A DNA stretch of 62,796 bases. Origin: JBHIBC01 sp046758905. Its GTDB lineage: Bacteria > Acidobacteriota > Polarisedimenticolia > Gp22-AA2. Positions 1-7,999 of this stretch are shown piece by piece (the first letter of the stretch is position 1; each line of letters starts with the position of its first letter). The notes under the pieces were generated by a model, which worked only from the letters and a program-made list of their open reading frames with translations, did not search any database and was not told where the DNA came from. The position numbers and the translations under genes are program-made. The stretch spans positions 1-62,796 of the forward strand of contig JBHIBC010000008.1 of assembly GCA_046758905.1 (NCBI GenBank), written 5' to 3'.

Positions 1-206
1 CGACCCGCCGCAAGGGTCACTTCGTCGAGCGCCTCCTCGACGGCGTGCGACGCGGCCACGCTCGGGGGCGCGTGACCAAGCCCGGTACCCCTACGAAGAA
101 GGCCCGCCCGACCAAGGCGGTGCCCCGAAAGGGTCCGAAGGAGGAGAAGGCCTCCTCGAAGCGGCCGAGGGCCCCGCACAAGAGACCGAAGCCCAAGGAT
201 CGCTGA
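1..206 (+). CDS. C-terminal fragment of an unidentified protein with a basic Lys/Arg/Pro tail
   Basis: The frame is open from the left edge and stops with TGA at 204-206, so only the last 67 codons are present. The first 25 residues (RRKGHFVERLLDGVRRGHARGR region) look like the end of a folded domain. The rest is a low-complexity tail dominated by Lys, Arg and Pro, as seen at the end of RNA- or DNA-binding enzymes. The gene reads in the same direction as def, 81 bp downstream. I do not recognise the family; a nuclease, helicase or RNA-modifying enzyme is conceivable but unsupported. Confidence 0.5.
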   Translation, partial: TRRKGHFVERLLDGVRRGHARGRVTKPGTPTKKARPTKAVPRKGPKEEKASSKRPRAPHKRPKPKDR

Positions 207-247
207 GGCCCCGGGGGCGCGGGTTCGCCCCTCCGGCGCCCGTTTCC

Positions 248-277
248 TTGACGGGCTCGAGACCCGTGTGGTAGATC
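248..277 (+). promoter_or_regulatory. Promoter upstream of def
   Basis: TTGACG at 248-253 (5 of 6 consensus) is separated by 18 bp from TAGATC at 272-277, which has an extended -10 TG at 269-270. The expected transcription start is near 284, only a few bases before the ATG at 288. No Shine-Dalgarno sequence precedes that ATG, so the message may be nearly leaderless. Confidence 0.45.
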
Positions 278-287
278 ACGGGCGCCC

Positions 288-815
288 ATGGCGATCCTGC
301 CGATCCTCCGCTACCCCCACGAGATCCTGCTGACCGAATCCGACCCGGTGCGGGAGATCACTCCCGACGTCGAGCGCCTCGTCCGGGACATGATCGAGAC
401 CATGCACGCCGCTCCGGGCGTCGGTCTCGCCGCCAATCAGATCGGCGTCGCCAGGCGGATCGCCGTGGTCGATCTCTCGGTGGGCGAGGACAGGGATCAG
501 CTGATGGTCCTGATCAACCCACGCGTGCTCGAAAATTGCGGCCGTTATCTCGAGGACGAGGGGTGCCTGAGCCTCCCCGGATTCACCGAACGGGTCTGGC
601 GCCCCGAGCGGTGCGCGGTGGAGGCGATGGGTCTCGACGGGAGGATCCACCGGCTGGAGGGCGAGGGCCTCCTGGCCCGGGCCCTCAACCACGAGATCGA
701 TCACCTCAACGGCCGTCTGTTCATCGAGCACCTGAGCGCGCTCAAGCGCCGGCTGATCAAGAAGAAGATCCACAAGCAGATGCGGGCCGGCGACTGGGAT
801 CTCGTGCCCGCCTGA
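288..815 (+). CDS. def: Peptide deformylase
   Basis: This enzyme removes the N-formyl group from nascent proteins in the cytoplasm using a bound metal. All three signature motifs are present in the 175-residue product: GVGLAANQIG at residues 44-53, EGCLSLPG at 91-98 with the metal ligand Cys93, and HEIDH at 135-139 with the two His ligands and the catalytic Glu. The length is normal for the family. The basic C-terminal tail after residue 150 (KRRLIKKKIHK) resembles the ribosome-contacting helix of bacterial deformylases. It lies 9 bp before fmt, the enzyme that adds the formyl group, the classic pairing. The ATG at 288 has no obvious Shine-Dalgarno sequence. Confidence 0.97.
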   Translation: MAILPILRYPHEILLTESDPVREITPDVERLVRDMIETMHAAPGVGLAANQIGVARRIAVVDLSVGEDRDQLMVLINPRVLENCGRYLEDEGCLSLPGFTERVWRPERCAVEAMGLDGRIHRLEGEGLLARALNHEIDHLNGRLFIEHLSALKRRLIKKKIHKQMRAGDWDLVPA

Positions 816-824
816 GCGGTTGCC

Positions 825-1787
825 GTGCGGCTGCTGTTCATTGGGACCCCCGACTTCGCAGTGACGTCGCTGCGCGCGCTGCTCGACTCGCGCCACGAGG
901 TGGCCGCCGTCCTCACCAGGCCCGACCGTCCTCGGCTGCACCGGTCCTCCGCCCCCGGGCCCTCGCCCGTCAAGACCGAAGCTCGCTCGCGCGGGCTCCG
1001 GGTGCTGCAGCCCGAGACGCTGTCCGAGCCCGGGCTGTTGGCGGATCTGGTCGGGCTCGCTCCGGACGCGATCGTCGTCGTCGCGTACGGCCGGATCCTG
1101 CCCCCCGAGATCCTGGGGTTGCCGCCGCGCTGGTGCATCAACCTGCACGCGTCGCTGCTCCCCAAGTATCGCGGGGCCGCCCCGGTGGCCCGCGCGGTGA
1201 TGGCGGGGGAGAGGGTGACCGGCGTGACCACGATGAGGATGGATAAGGGGCTTGATACCGGAGACATCCTCCTGCAGCGCGAATGCCCCATAGGTCTGGA
1301 CGAGACGACGGGGGAGCTCACCTCCAGGCTGGCCCCGCGGGGTGCCGACCTGCTCGTGGAGACACTCGATCGGCACGAACGGGGCGCGCTCGAGCCGCGG
1401 CGCCAGAACCCGCAGGAAGCCACCCAGGCCCCGCCGCTCAGCAAGGCGGACGGCCGGATAGACTGGTCGCGCGGCGCGGTCGAGATCGCCAACCGGGTCC
1501 GCGCCTGCAACCCCTGGCCCCTCGCGTTCTCGTTCCTGCGGGGGCGGCCGGTCAAGATCCTGCGGTCGGAGGTGAGCTTCGAATCGGGCGCCGGCGGACG
1601 GCGGGGTGTCCCCGGCCAGGTGATCGACGCGGACGGGAGGAGGATCCTGGTGCAGTGTCACGGCGATTCGCGGCTGGCCATCCTGAAGATGCGGTTCCGG
1701 AGCGGACGCACCGTCTCGGCCCGCGACGCCGTGAACGGACGACTGATCCGCGTGGGGGATGTCCTTGCCTCCCCGCCCGGCGGCTGA
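825..1787 (+). CDS. fmt: Methionyl-tRNA formyltransferase
   Basis: Transfers a formyl group from 10-formyl-tetrahydrofolate to initiator Met-tRNA. The 320-residue product starts with the Rossmann strand LLFIGTPDFA and carries the catalytic signature INLHASLLPKYRGAAP near residue 105, with the conserved Asn, His and the downstream Asp in GLDTGDILLQ. The C-terminal half (about 205-315) corresponds to the OB-like tRNA-binding domain. The start is GTG at 825, 9 bp after the def stop. Its end overlaps the start of rsmB by 29 bp, so def-fmt-rsmB are very likely one transcript. Confidence 0.96.
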   Translation: MRLLFIGTPDFAVTSLRALLDSRHEVAAVLTRPDRPRLHRSSAPGPSPVKTEARSRGLRVLQPETLSEPGLLADLVGLAPDAIVVVAYGRILPPEILGLPPRWCINLHASLLPKYRGAAPVARAVMAGERVTGVTTMRMDKGLDTGDILLQRECPIGLDETTGELTSRLAPRGADLLVETLDRHERGALEPRRQNPQEATQAPPLSKADGRIDWSRGAVEIANRVRACNPWPLAFSFLRGRPVKILRSEVSFESGAGGRRGVPGQVIDADGRRILVQCHGDSRLAILKMRFRSGRTVSARDAVNGRLIRVGDVLASPPGG

Positions 1788-3135
1788 ACGCGGCGCCCGA
1801 TCCGAGGCCGTCGCCATCCTGCTGGCGGTCGATGAGGGGCGCGACCACTCGCACAGGCTGTTGCGCGGCCTGCCGGAGGGGATGGACAAGCGCGAGCGGG
1901 GGCTGGTCACCGAGCTGGTCTACGGCGTCCTCCGTCGGCGCCGAGCGCTGGATCGGGTCATCGCCCGATATGCCGTCCGCCCGCCGGGGCGCATCGACCC
2001 CTTCCTGCTGAACGCCCTGCGCATCGCCCTCTACCAGATCCTGTTCCTCACCCGGATCCCGCGGGCCTCCGCCGTCGACGAATCGGTGCGCCTGGTCCTG
2101 CGCAGCAGGGGGCGCGCGCTCGCGTCGTTCGCCAACGCGGTCCTGAGGGCCGCCTGCCGCGGCGTCGCCGACCGCGGAGCTGCCGCCGTCCTGGCGCCGA
2201 GTCCTTCGCCCGACCCGGCACGGTCGCTCAGCGAGGCGCATTCCTTCCCGCTCTTTCTCGTGCGGCGATTCGTCCGCCGGTACGGGACGGCCGGCGCCGA
2301 GGCGCTGCTCGAGACTCTGAACCGCCCGGCCCCGATCGTCCTGCGGCCGGTGCGCCTCGGCGCCGCAGAGGCGGCGCGGCGGCTGGCGCGGGAGGGCGTG
2401 GTGGTGGCCCCCTCGCCGGTGCTGCCCGGGGCGCTGCGGGTTGTGAGGGGATCACCCCGGCGCACGCGCCTCTTCGGTGCGGGGCGGATCTACATCCAGG
2501 ACGAGGCCTCGCAGTTGGTCGGTCTGCTCGCGGTCCCGCCGCGGCGGCCCGGCGCGAGCCTGCTCGACATGTGCTCCGCGCCGGGCGGGAAGATCCTGAT
2601 GATCGCGGAGCGCTCGCGACCGGATCAGGGTCCGACCGTCGCGGCCGACGTGGGCCGCGCGCGCATGAGGCTGCTCGACGAGAACCTGAGCAGGGCCGGC
2701 GTCGCCCATGTCCACAAAGTGATCATGGATTCCGCGCTCCCCGCGCTCAGGGCCCGCTTCGACAGCGTGCTGCTGGACGCGCCGTGCTCCGGAACCGGCA
2801 TCATCCGCCGCCGCCCCGAGATCCGCTGGAGGAGGACGGAGGCCTCGATCCGCGACTTCGCTCTGAAGCAGGCGCGACTGCTCGACGCCGGAGTCTCGCT
2901 CCTCCGCCCCGGAGGGCACCTGGTGTACGCGGTCTGCAGCCTCGAGCCCGAGGAGGGGCCCGCGCAGATCGAGCGTTGCCTCGAGCGACACCCGGGCCTG
3001 CGCGCGATCGACCCGCGCCCTCGCCTCCCCGAGGCGGCCCGTCGGATGGTCGACGGGCACGGTTTCCTCGTGACCCTGCCCCATCGCGACGACACCGACG
3101 GGTTCTTCGCCGCGCTCATTCGGCTGCGGGCGTGA
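1759..3135 (+). CDS. rsmB: 16S rRNA (cytosine-967-C5)-methyltransferase RsmB
   Basis: Methylates C967 of 16S rRNA using S-adenosylmethionine. The 458-residue product has an N-terminal NusB-like helical RNA-binding domain (about 10-150) and a C-terminal Fmu/Sun methyltransferase domain. The SAM-binding motif DMCSAPGGK is at about 269-277, the DAPCSGTG motif near 340, and the catalytic-cysteine motif YAVCSLEPEEG near 392. The two conserved cysteines typical of m5C RNA methyltransferases are both present. ATG at 1759 is chosen although it overlaps fmt, because the NusB-like domain begins shortly after it. The def-fmt-rsmB order is common in bacteria. Confidence 0.95.
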   Translation: MSLPPRPAAERGARSEAVAILLAVDEGRDHSHRLLRGLPEGMDKRERGLVTELVYGVLRRRRALDRVIARYAVRPPGRIDPFLLNALRIALYQILFLTRIPRASAVDESVRLVLRSRGRALASFANAVLRAACRGVADRGAAAVLAPSPSPDPARSLSEAHSFPLFLVRRFVRRYGTAGAEALLETLNRPAPIVLRPVRLGAAEAARRLAREGVVVAPSPVLPGALRVVRGSPRRTRLFGAGRIYIQDEASQLVGLLAVPPRRPGASLLDMCSAPGGKILMIAERSRPDQGPTVAADVGRARMRLLDENLSRAGVAHVHKVIMDSALPALRARFDSVLLDAPCSGTGIIRRRPEIRWRRTEASIRDFALKQARLLDAGVSLLRPGGHLVYAVCSLEPEEGPAQIERCLERHPGLRAIDPRPRLPEAARRMVDGHGFLVTLPHRDDTDGFFAALIRLRA

Positions 3136-3143
3136 GGCTCCGG

Positions 3144-3173
3144 TTGGGAGTCCTTGAGCCGCTGTGCTACCAT
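3144..3173 (+). promoter_or_regulatory. Possible promoter before the PASTA gene
   Basis: TTGGGA (3144-3149), an 18-bp spacer and an extended -10 TGC-TACCAT (3165-3173). It has the GTGCTA element that recurs before other genes in this window. Transcription would start near 3180. Confidence 0.35.
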
Positions 3174-3228
3174 GCAGCGCCGCATGGGCGCGCGCCGGCC
3201 GCGCTCTCGAGGGGCGGCGGGATCGGTG

Positions 3229-3993
3229 ATGAAGCTTCCCGGAAGACAGGCTCTGCGGCGCCACATCATCCTGGCCGCCAAGCTCGCCGCGCTCGGGATC
3301 CTGCTGGCCGTCGTCGCCGCGTACAGCGCCTACTTCACGGTCAGGCGGTCGATCTCGGGCCGCGAGGTCGAGGTCCCGGACCTCACCGGCATGACGGTCG
3401 AGGCGGCGACCGCCTCTCTCGAGGCCCATGGGCTGGTGCTCGAGGAGGCCGCCCGCCGCAACGACGACCGGCTGCAGGCCGGGCTCGTGCTGGAACAGGA
3501 TCCGCCTCCGGGCACGGGCATCAAGATCCAGCGCAAGGTCAAGGTCGTGGTCAGCCTCGGAGACCGGGTCAATCCGATCCCCGATTTCAGGGGCGGCGCC
3601 GCCCGCAAGGCCCAGATCACCCTTCAGCAGCAGGGCATGAAGATGGCCGGCCAGGTCTATGTCTACACCAGGCGGGAAGAGGAGAACCTGGTGATCGGCC
3701 AGGACCCTCACCCCGGAAGCGCCGGCTGGCCCGAGGGCGGGATCGGCCTCCTGATCAGCCGGGGTGATCGTCCGCTCACCTACGTGATGCCGGACCTCAT
3801 CGGCCGGCCGCAGGCCCAGGTTCTGTCTTTCCTCTCCCGTTCGGGCCTCAGGCCCGGGCCCGTGCGTCGGGCACCGGGCCACCCGGCTCCGGCCGGTACG
3901 GTGGTGGCGCAGAGTCCGCTCCCGGGATACCCCGTGCGTCACGGCGACCTGGTGACGCTCACCGTCGCGGCGCGGGGCGGCGAAGGTGGCTAA
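3229..3993 (+). CDS. Membrane-anchored protein with three PASTA domains
   Basis: One N-terminal transmembrane helix (about residues 12-34, IILAAKLAALGILLAVVAAY) precedes three PASTA domains, each starting with a V/I-P-D-L/F-x-G motif (VEVPDLTG, PIPDFRGG, YVMPDLIG) and carrying the Q-x-P-x-P-G-x element (EQDPPPGTG, GQDPHPGS, AQSPLPGY). PASTA domains bind peptidoglycan fragments or beta-lactams and usually form the outer part of PrkC-type kinases or PBPs. Here they stand alone with no kinase or transpeptidase domain. ATG 3229 follows a GAGGGG at 3209; TTG 3154, ATG 3172 and ATG 3184 are in-frame alternatives. Its stop overlaps the rpe start by 8 bp. A role in envelope sensing or assembly is inferred only. 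Confidence 0.85.
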   Translation: MKLPGRQALRRHIILAAKLAALGILLAVVAAYSAYFTVRRSISGREVEVPDLTGMTVEAATASLEAHGLVLEEAARRNDDRLQAGLVLEQDPPPGTGIKIQRKVKVVVSLGDRVNPIPDFRGGAARKAQITLQQQGMKMAGQVYVYTRREEENLVIGQDPHPGSAGWPEGGIGLLISRGDRPLTYVMPDLIGRPQAQVLSFLSRSGLRPGPVRRAPGHPAPAGTVVAQSPLPGYPVRHGDLVTLTVAARGGEGG

Positions 3994-4723
3994 CGCGCCC
4001 GCGACCCGGCGGGGCCGGCGCCGGGCCGGGACGCGGGCCCGCCTCCCCCGGGCACCGGCCCTCGCGCCCTCCCTGCTGTCCGCCGACTTCGCGCGGCTGG
4101 CCGATGAGATCGCGGCCGCCGAACGCGGAGGGGCGAGGCTCCTGCACCTCGATGTCATGGACGGGCGCTTCGTGCCGAACCTGACTATCGGCGTTCCCGT
4201 CGTGCGGTCGGTCCGGCGGGTGACCCGCCTCCCGCTGGATGTGCACCTGATGATCCAAGAGCCCGACCGATTCGTCGAGCGATTCGCGCGCGCGGGCGCC
4301 GACATGATCTCCTTTCATCAGGAGGCGGTGTCGCACGTGCACCGGACGATCCACTACATCAGGGAATGCGGCGTGGCCGCCGGGGTGGCGCTCAATCCGG
4401 CTACCCCGCTCACCATGATCGAAGAGGTCCTGGAGGACCTCGACTTCGTGCTGCTCATGTCGGTCAACCCCGGGTTCGGGGGTCAGCGGTTTATCCCCTC
4501 CGTGATGTCCAAGGTCGCCGCTCTGCGCCGCGCGATCGACGAGACGGGCTCCGCGGCGATGATCGAGGTGGACGGCGGGATCAGTCCGGACAACCTGGTG
4601 AGCCTGAGGCGGAGCGGCGCGGACATCTTCGTCGCCGGCTCCGCCGTGTTCGGCGGCCGGGATCCCCGGCGCCGGGTTCGCTCCATGGTGGCCCGGTTGG
4701 AGAGCGCGGGCGGGCGTGGTTGA
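3986..4723 (+). CDS. rpe: Ribulose-phosphate 3-epimerase
   Basis: Interconverts D-ribulose-5-phosphate and D-xylulose-5-phosphate in the pentose phosphate pathway. The TIM-barrel signatures are all visible: APSLLSADF near residue 28, HLDVMDGRFVPN with the catalytic Asp, DVHLM, SVNPGFGGQ for phosphate binding, EVDGGI with the second catalytic Asp, and AGSAVFG. The product has 245 residues. The first 25 are an Arg-rich extension that most family members lack. The start is GTG at 3986, inside the end of the PASTA gene; no better start lies nearer to the barrel. Confidence 0.95.
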   Translation: MANAPATRRGRRRAGTRARLPRAPALAPSLLSADFARLADEIAAAERGGARLLHLDVMDGRFVPNLTIGVPVVRSVRRVTRLPLDVHLMIQEPDRFVERFARAGADMISFHQEAVSHVHRTIHYIRECGVAAGVALNPATPLTMIEEVLEDLDFVLLMSVNPGFGGQRFIPSVMSKVAALRRAIDETGSAAMIEVDGGISPDNLVSLRRSGADIFVAGSAVFGGRDPRRRVRSMVARLESAGGRG

Positions 4724-4732
4724 GGACCTGCC

Positions 4733-5134
4733 GTGTCGAGCCAGGAGGGCGTGGTCAGGGTCAGGGTCCGCTACCCCGAGGTCGACCGTATGGGCGTGGC
4801 GCACCACACGGTGCACCTCATCTGGTTCGAGATCGGCCGCACCGAATGGCTCCGATCGCATGGCCTGCCGTACGCGCGTATCGAGGCCGGGGGGATCTTC
4901 CTGCCGGTCATCGAGGCGCGCTGCGCCTACCACGCTCCAGCGCGCTACGACGACGTCCTGATCGTTCGTTCCGCCGTCGCGGCCTCGAGCCGAGCACGGG
5001 TGACGTTCACCTATCGCGTGGAGAGGGAGGCGGACGGTGCGCTGCTCGCCACCGGGCGCACGACCCACGCGGCCGTGGACGGTCGCGGTCGTCCCCGCCC
5101 CCTGCCCGACCCGCTCAGGGAGCTGTTGGGTTGA
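4733..5134 (+). CDS. Acyl-CoA thioesterase, YbgC/FadM-like hot-dog fold
   Basis: A 133-residue single hot-dog domain with the 4-hydroxybenzoyl-CoA thioesterase signature VRYPEVDRMGVAHHTVH followed by WFEIGRTEWLR. The Asp in the EVD segment is in the usual catalytic position. YbgC-type enzymes hydrolyse acyl-CoA thioesters and are often linked to the Tol-Pal envelope system; no tol genes are seen here, so the substrate is unknown. GTG at 4733 lies 9 bp after rpe. Its stop overlaps the TTG start of the next gene (TTGA), which indicates translational coupling. Confidence 0.85.
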   Translation: MSSQEGVVRVRVRYPEVDRMGVAHHTVHLIWFEIGRTEWLRSHGLPYARIEAGGIFLPVIEARCAYHAPARYDDVLIVRSAVAASSRARVTFTYRVEREADGALLATGRTTHAAVDGRGRPRPLPDPLRELLG

Positions 5135-5955
5135 CGCGGGGGGGCGAAGCCCGGGCCGCATGCGTGACGCTCCTCCTGGTGATGGCGGCGCTGCTGGCCG
5201 CCCCCGCCTGCGGCGCGAAGCGCCGAAACGCCAAGGAACCCGTGCCGCCCGAGCGGGTCTACGAGATGGCCGTCCGGAAGATGAAGAAGAAGAAGTACTA
5301 CCGAGCCCGCACCATGCTGCAAGATCTCCTGCCGCGCATCCCGCCGGATGATCGCGACCTGCTGCCGCGCGTGCAGCTGGCCATCGCCGACAGCTACTTC
5401 GCGGCTCGGGGCCTGCTCAATTTCGGCGAGGCCCTCAACTCCTACCGCAATTTCCTGACCTACTTCCCCGACCACCCGAAGGCCGACCACGCCCAATACA
5501 TGGTCGCGATGTCCCTCTTCGAGCAGGTCCTGGCCCCCGACAGGGACCAGAGCCTGACGCGTCGGGCGATCGACGAGTTCCGCAAGGTCGAGACTCTCTA
5601 CCCCGAGAGCCCTTACGTCGAGAAGGCGCGTCGGAAGATCGAGGAGGGCTTCGACCTGTTGGCCGAGCACGAGAGGGTGATCGGCTGGTTCTACCAGAAG
5701 CGCAAGATCTGGGGCGCCGCGATCAGCCGCTACCGAACCATCCTCATCGAGTACCCGCGCTACTCCAAGCGGTCCAGGGTGCTCTTCGATCTCGGCCGCT
5801 GCCTGCTCGCCGCCGGCAAGCGCACGGAGGCCGAGGCGTTCTTCGAGCGCCTGTCACAGGAGGCGTCCGACAGCGACATGGTGGCGGAGGCCGAGAAGCT
5901 CCTGGCCAAGGACGAGAGGCGCCGGGCCAGAGCGGCGCGGAGGGAGCGCCGATGA
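5131..5955 (+). CDS. bamD: BamD/YfiO-like outer-membrane assembly lipoprotein
   Basis: BamD is a periplasmic TPR lipoprotein of the BAM complex, which inserts beta-barrel proteins into the outer membrane. The 274-residue product has a hydrophobic signal segment (VTLLLVMAALLAAPAC) ending in Cys, though the lipobox (A-P-A-C) is not canonical. About five TPR-like helical pairs follow, with YFAARGLLNFGEALNSYRNF and YPESPYVEKARRKI typical of the YfiO family (residues about 85-165). The reading frame is open far upstream, but TTG 5131, overlapping the thioesterase stop, gives a proper signal peptide. The tail is strongly basic. It overlaps the next gene by 4 bp (ATGA). Confidence 0.8.
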   Translation: MTRGGEARAACVTLLLVMAALLAAPACGAKRRNAKEPVPPERVYEMAVRKMKKKKYYRARTMLQDLLPRIPPDDRDLLPRVQLAIADSYFAARGLLNFGEALNSYRNFLTYFPDHPKADHAQYMVAMSLFEQVLAPDRDQSLTRRAIDEFRKVETLYPESPYVEKARRKIEEGFDLLAEHERVIGWFYQKRKIWGAAISRYRTILIEYPRYSKRSRVLFDLGRCLLAAGKRTEAEAFFERLSQEASDSDMVAEAEKLLAKDERRRARAARRERR

Positions 5956-6884
5956 CGGCAGTCGTCTCCCGTCAGGAGCGTGCGGGCGCACGGCGGCGCC
6001 CCCTGACGGTGATCGTCCCCACGTACAACGAGGAGGCGAACCTGCAGGAGTGCCTCGCATCGGTGAGCTTCGCGGACGAGATCCTGGTCGTCGACTCCTA
6101 CAGCACCGACGACACGCTGGCCATCGCGCGCCGGTTCGGGGCGCGGATCCTGCAGCACGAGTACGTGTACTCCGCGCGGCAGAAGAACTGGGCCATCCCT
6201 CAGGCCTCCCACGAGTGGATCCTCCTGGTGGACGCGGACGAGCGGGTGACGCCGGACCTGCGGGAGGAGATCCTGGAGCTGCTGAGCGCCGTTCCGCGGC
6301 ACGAGGGCTACTGGATCAGCCGCACCAACCATTTCCTCGGCCGGCGCATGCGGCACTGCGGGTGGGGCAGCGACCGGGTGATCCGCCTCTTCCGCCGCGA
6401 CCTCGCCCGCTACCGGGACCGGAAGGTCCACGCCGAGATCGATCTCCCGGGGCGCCTGCCGTGCCTGCGCCATCCTCTCGAGCACCACACCTTCCGATCT
6501 TTCGCCCAGTATCTGAGGAAAATGCAGCTGTACGGCGAGTGGGGCGCCGCGCAGATGTACGACGAGGGCCGGCGGGCGGGTGCCCTGACGATCCTGATCC
6601 GACCCTTGGTGCGCTTCCTGAAGATGTACCTGGTGCGGCTGGGGTTCCTGGAGGGCGCCCACGGGCTGGTGCTGTCGATGCTGGGCGCCTTCAGCGTCTA
6701 CCTCAAGTACGCCCGCCTCTGGGAGCTGACCCTGCGCGGGGGCCCCGGCTCGATGCCCCCGGGCGTCGAGGCGGCAGGCCCCCTGGTCCGCGAGCAGATC
6801 GGACGGATGGTCGACGAGGAGGGGGCAGCCGGGCGCCCGGCCGACCGGGGGGGCGCGTTCGGCTCGTCGCCCCCTCAGCGCTGA
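5952..6884 (+). CDS. Family 2 glycosyltransferase, WaaE/KdtX-like
   Basis: A cytoplasmic-face sugar transferase of about 310 residues. The GT-A fold is clear: VIVPTYNEEANLQECL near residue 20, EILVVDSYSTDDT with the nucleotide-sugar Asp near 45-55, and the DxD-like metal motif LVDADERVTP near 97. The rest, including GWGSDRVIRLFRR and the H-x-E after KVHAE, resembles the LPS core beta-1,4-glucosyltransferases. A hydrophobic segment around residue 210-255 may associate with the membrane. The ATG overlaps the BamD-like stop (ATGA), and the TGATG junction couples it to the next glycosyltransferase. The acceptor is inferred to be an envelope lipid-linked saccharide. Confidence 0.85.
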   Translation: MTAVVSRQERAGARRRPLTVIVPTYNEEANLQECLASVSFADEILVVDSYSTDDTLAIARRFGARILQHEYVYSARQKNWAIPQASHEWILLVDADERVTPDLREEILELLSAVPRHEGYWISRTNHFLGRRMRHCGWGSDRVIRLFRRDLARYRDRKVHAEIDLPGRLPCLRHPLEHHTFRSFAQYLRKMQLYGEWGAAQMYDEGRRAGALTILIRPLVRFLKMYLVRLGFLEGAHGLVLSMLGAFSVYLKYARLWELTLRGGPGSMPPGVEAAGPLVREQIGRMVDEEGAAGRPADRGGAFGSSPPQR

Positions 6885-7999
6885 TGCCGACCACCATCCT
6901 CCACGTCAACACGGAGCGCTCCTGGAGGGGGGGTGAGGCCCAGACGCTCCTCCTCGCCCGGGGGCTCGAGGCGCGCGGACACCGCTGCCTCCTCATCGTC
7001 CAGCCGGGGAGCCCGCTCGCGGCGCGCGCGAGCGGGGCAGGGCTCGAGACGATCCCGGTACGGGTGAGGGGAGAGCTCGACCTCGCCGCGGCGCGGCGCA
7101 TCGCGGCGGCCCTCGAGCGGGAGAAGGTGGGGCTGCTGCACTATCACACGGGGCATGCGGTGACGCTCGGGACGGTCGCGACCCTGCTCGCCGGCCGGCG
7201 CCCGGCGGTGGCGTCGCGTCGTGTGTCGTTCCCCTTCCGGAGCCGCCTCGTGGGCCGGCTCAAGTACCGGCTGCGCGTCGATCGCGTCGTGGCGGTCTCC
7301 GAGGCGATCCGGGCGCGGCTGATCGCGCAGGGCCTCGATCCCCGTCGTGTCGTCGTGATCCACTCGGGCATCGATCCGGACCGCTTTTCGGGCGGCGACC
7401 GGGCGCGCTTCCGCGCGTCGATCGGGGGTCCCGCGGTCCTCCCGGAGCGCGGGGCGCCCCTCATCGGGACCGTGGGGCACCTCGCGGCCCACAAGGGAAT
7501 CGACCTGTTCCTCGAGGCGGCGGCCCTGGCGGCCAGGGAGCTTCCGGGGGCGCGTTTCGTCATCGTCGGGCGCGGCGAGCGCGAGGCCTCTCTGCGCCGC
7601 CTGGCGGCCCGCCTGGGCATGGCGGGCAAGGCGATCTTCACCGGGTTCCGGGACGACATGCCCGACGTGTACGCGGGCCTGGACCAGCTCGTGCTGGCCT
7701 CGTCGTCCGGGGAAGGGTCCCCGGCGGTGATCAAGGAGGGGATGGCGGCGGGGCTCCCGGTTGTGGCGACATCGCTCGCCGGTCTGGACGAGATCGCGGA
7801 AGACGGCCGCCATGCGCTGCTCACTCCTCCGGGCAACGCGCCGGCGATGGCGCGCGCCATGATCCTGCTGGCGACGGACCCGGCCCTGCGCGCCCGCCTC
7901 GTCGAGGCCGCCAGGGTGCGGGTACGGGAGTTCTCCGCCGACAGAATGGTCGAGCGAACGGAGAGCATCTACCGCGAGATCGGCGCGGTGCCCCCCTAG
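6884..7999 (+). CDS. Family 4 glycosyltransferase
   Basis: A 371-residue GT-B enzyme. The N-terminal half has the acceptor-domain loop WRGGEAQTLLLARGL. The C-terminal half has the donor-binding features: GTVGHLAAHKGIDLFLEA, FVIVGRGERE and the E-x7-E element SSGEGSPAVIKEGMAAGLPV, where a retaining GT4 has its catalytic Glu. The start is the ATG overlapping the previous stop; the open frame upstream of it is a high-GC artefact. Together with the GT2 gene it probably builds part of the outer-membrane glycolipid. The stop codon shares the palindrome CTAG with the converging DUF72 gene. Confidence 0.88.
   Translation: MPTTILHVNTERSWRGGEAQTLLLARGLEARGHRCLLIVQPGSPLAARASGAGLETIPVRVRGELDLAAARRIAAALEREKVGLLHYHTGHAVTLGTVATLLAGRRPAVASRRVSFPFRSRLVGRLKYRLRVDRVVAVSEAIRARLIAQGLDPRRVVVIHSGIDPDRFSGGDRARFRASIGGPAVLPERGAPLIGTVGHLAAHKGIDLFLEAAALAARELPGARFVIVGRGEREASLRRLAARLGMAGKAIFTGFRDDMPDVYAGLDQLVLASSSGEGSPAVIKEGMAAGLPVVATSLAGLDEIAEDGRHALLTPPGNAPAMARAMILLATDPALRARLVEAARVRVREFSADRMVERTESIYREIGAVPP

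Noticed and set aside
276..1910. Very long open frame on the minus strand opposite def-fmt
   Set aside because: High-GC shadow: low-complexity Arg/Gly/Pro/His-rich translation with no domain, opposite genes with clear catalytic motifs.
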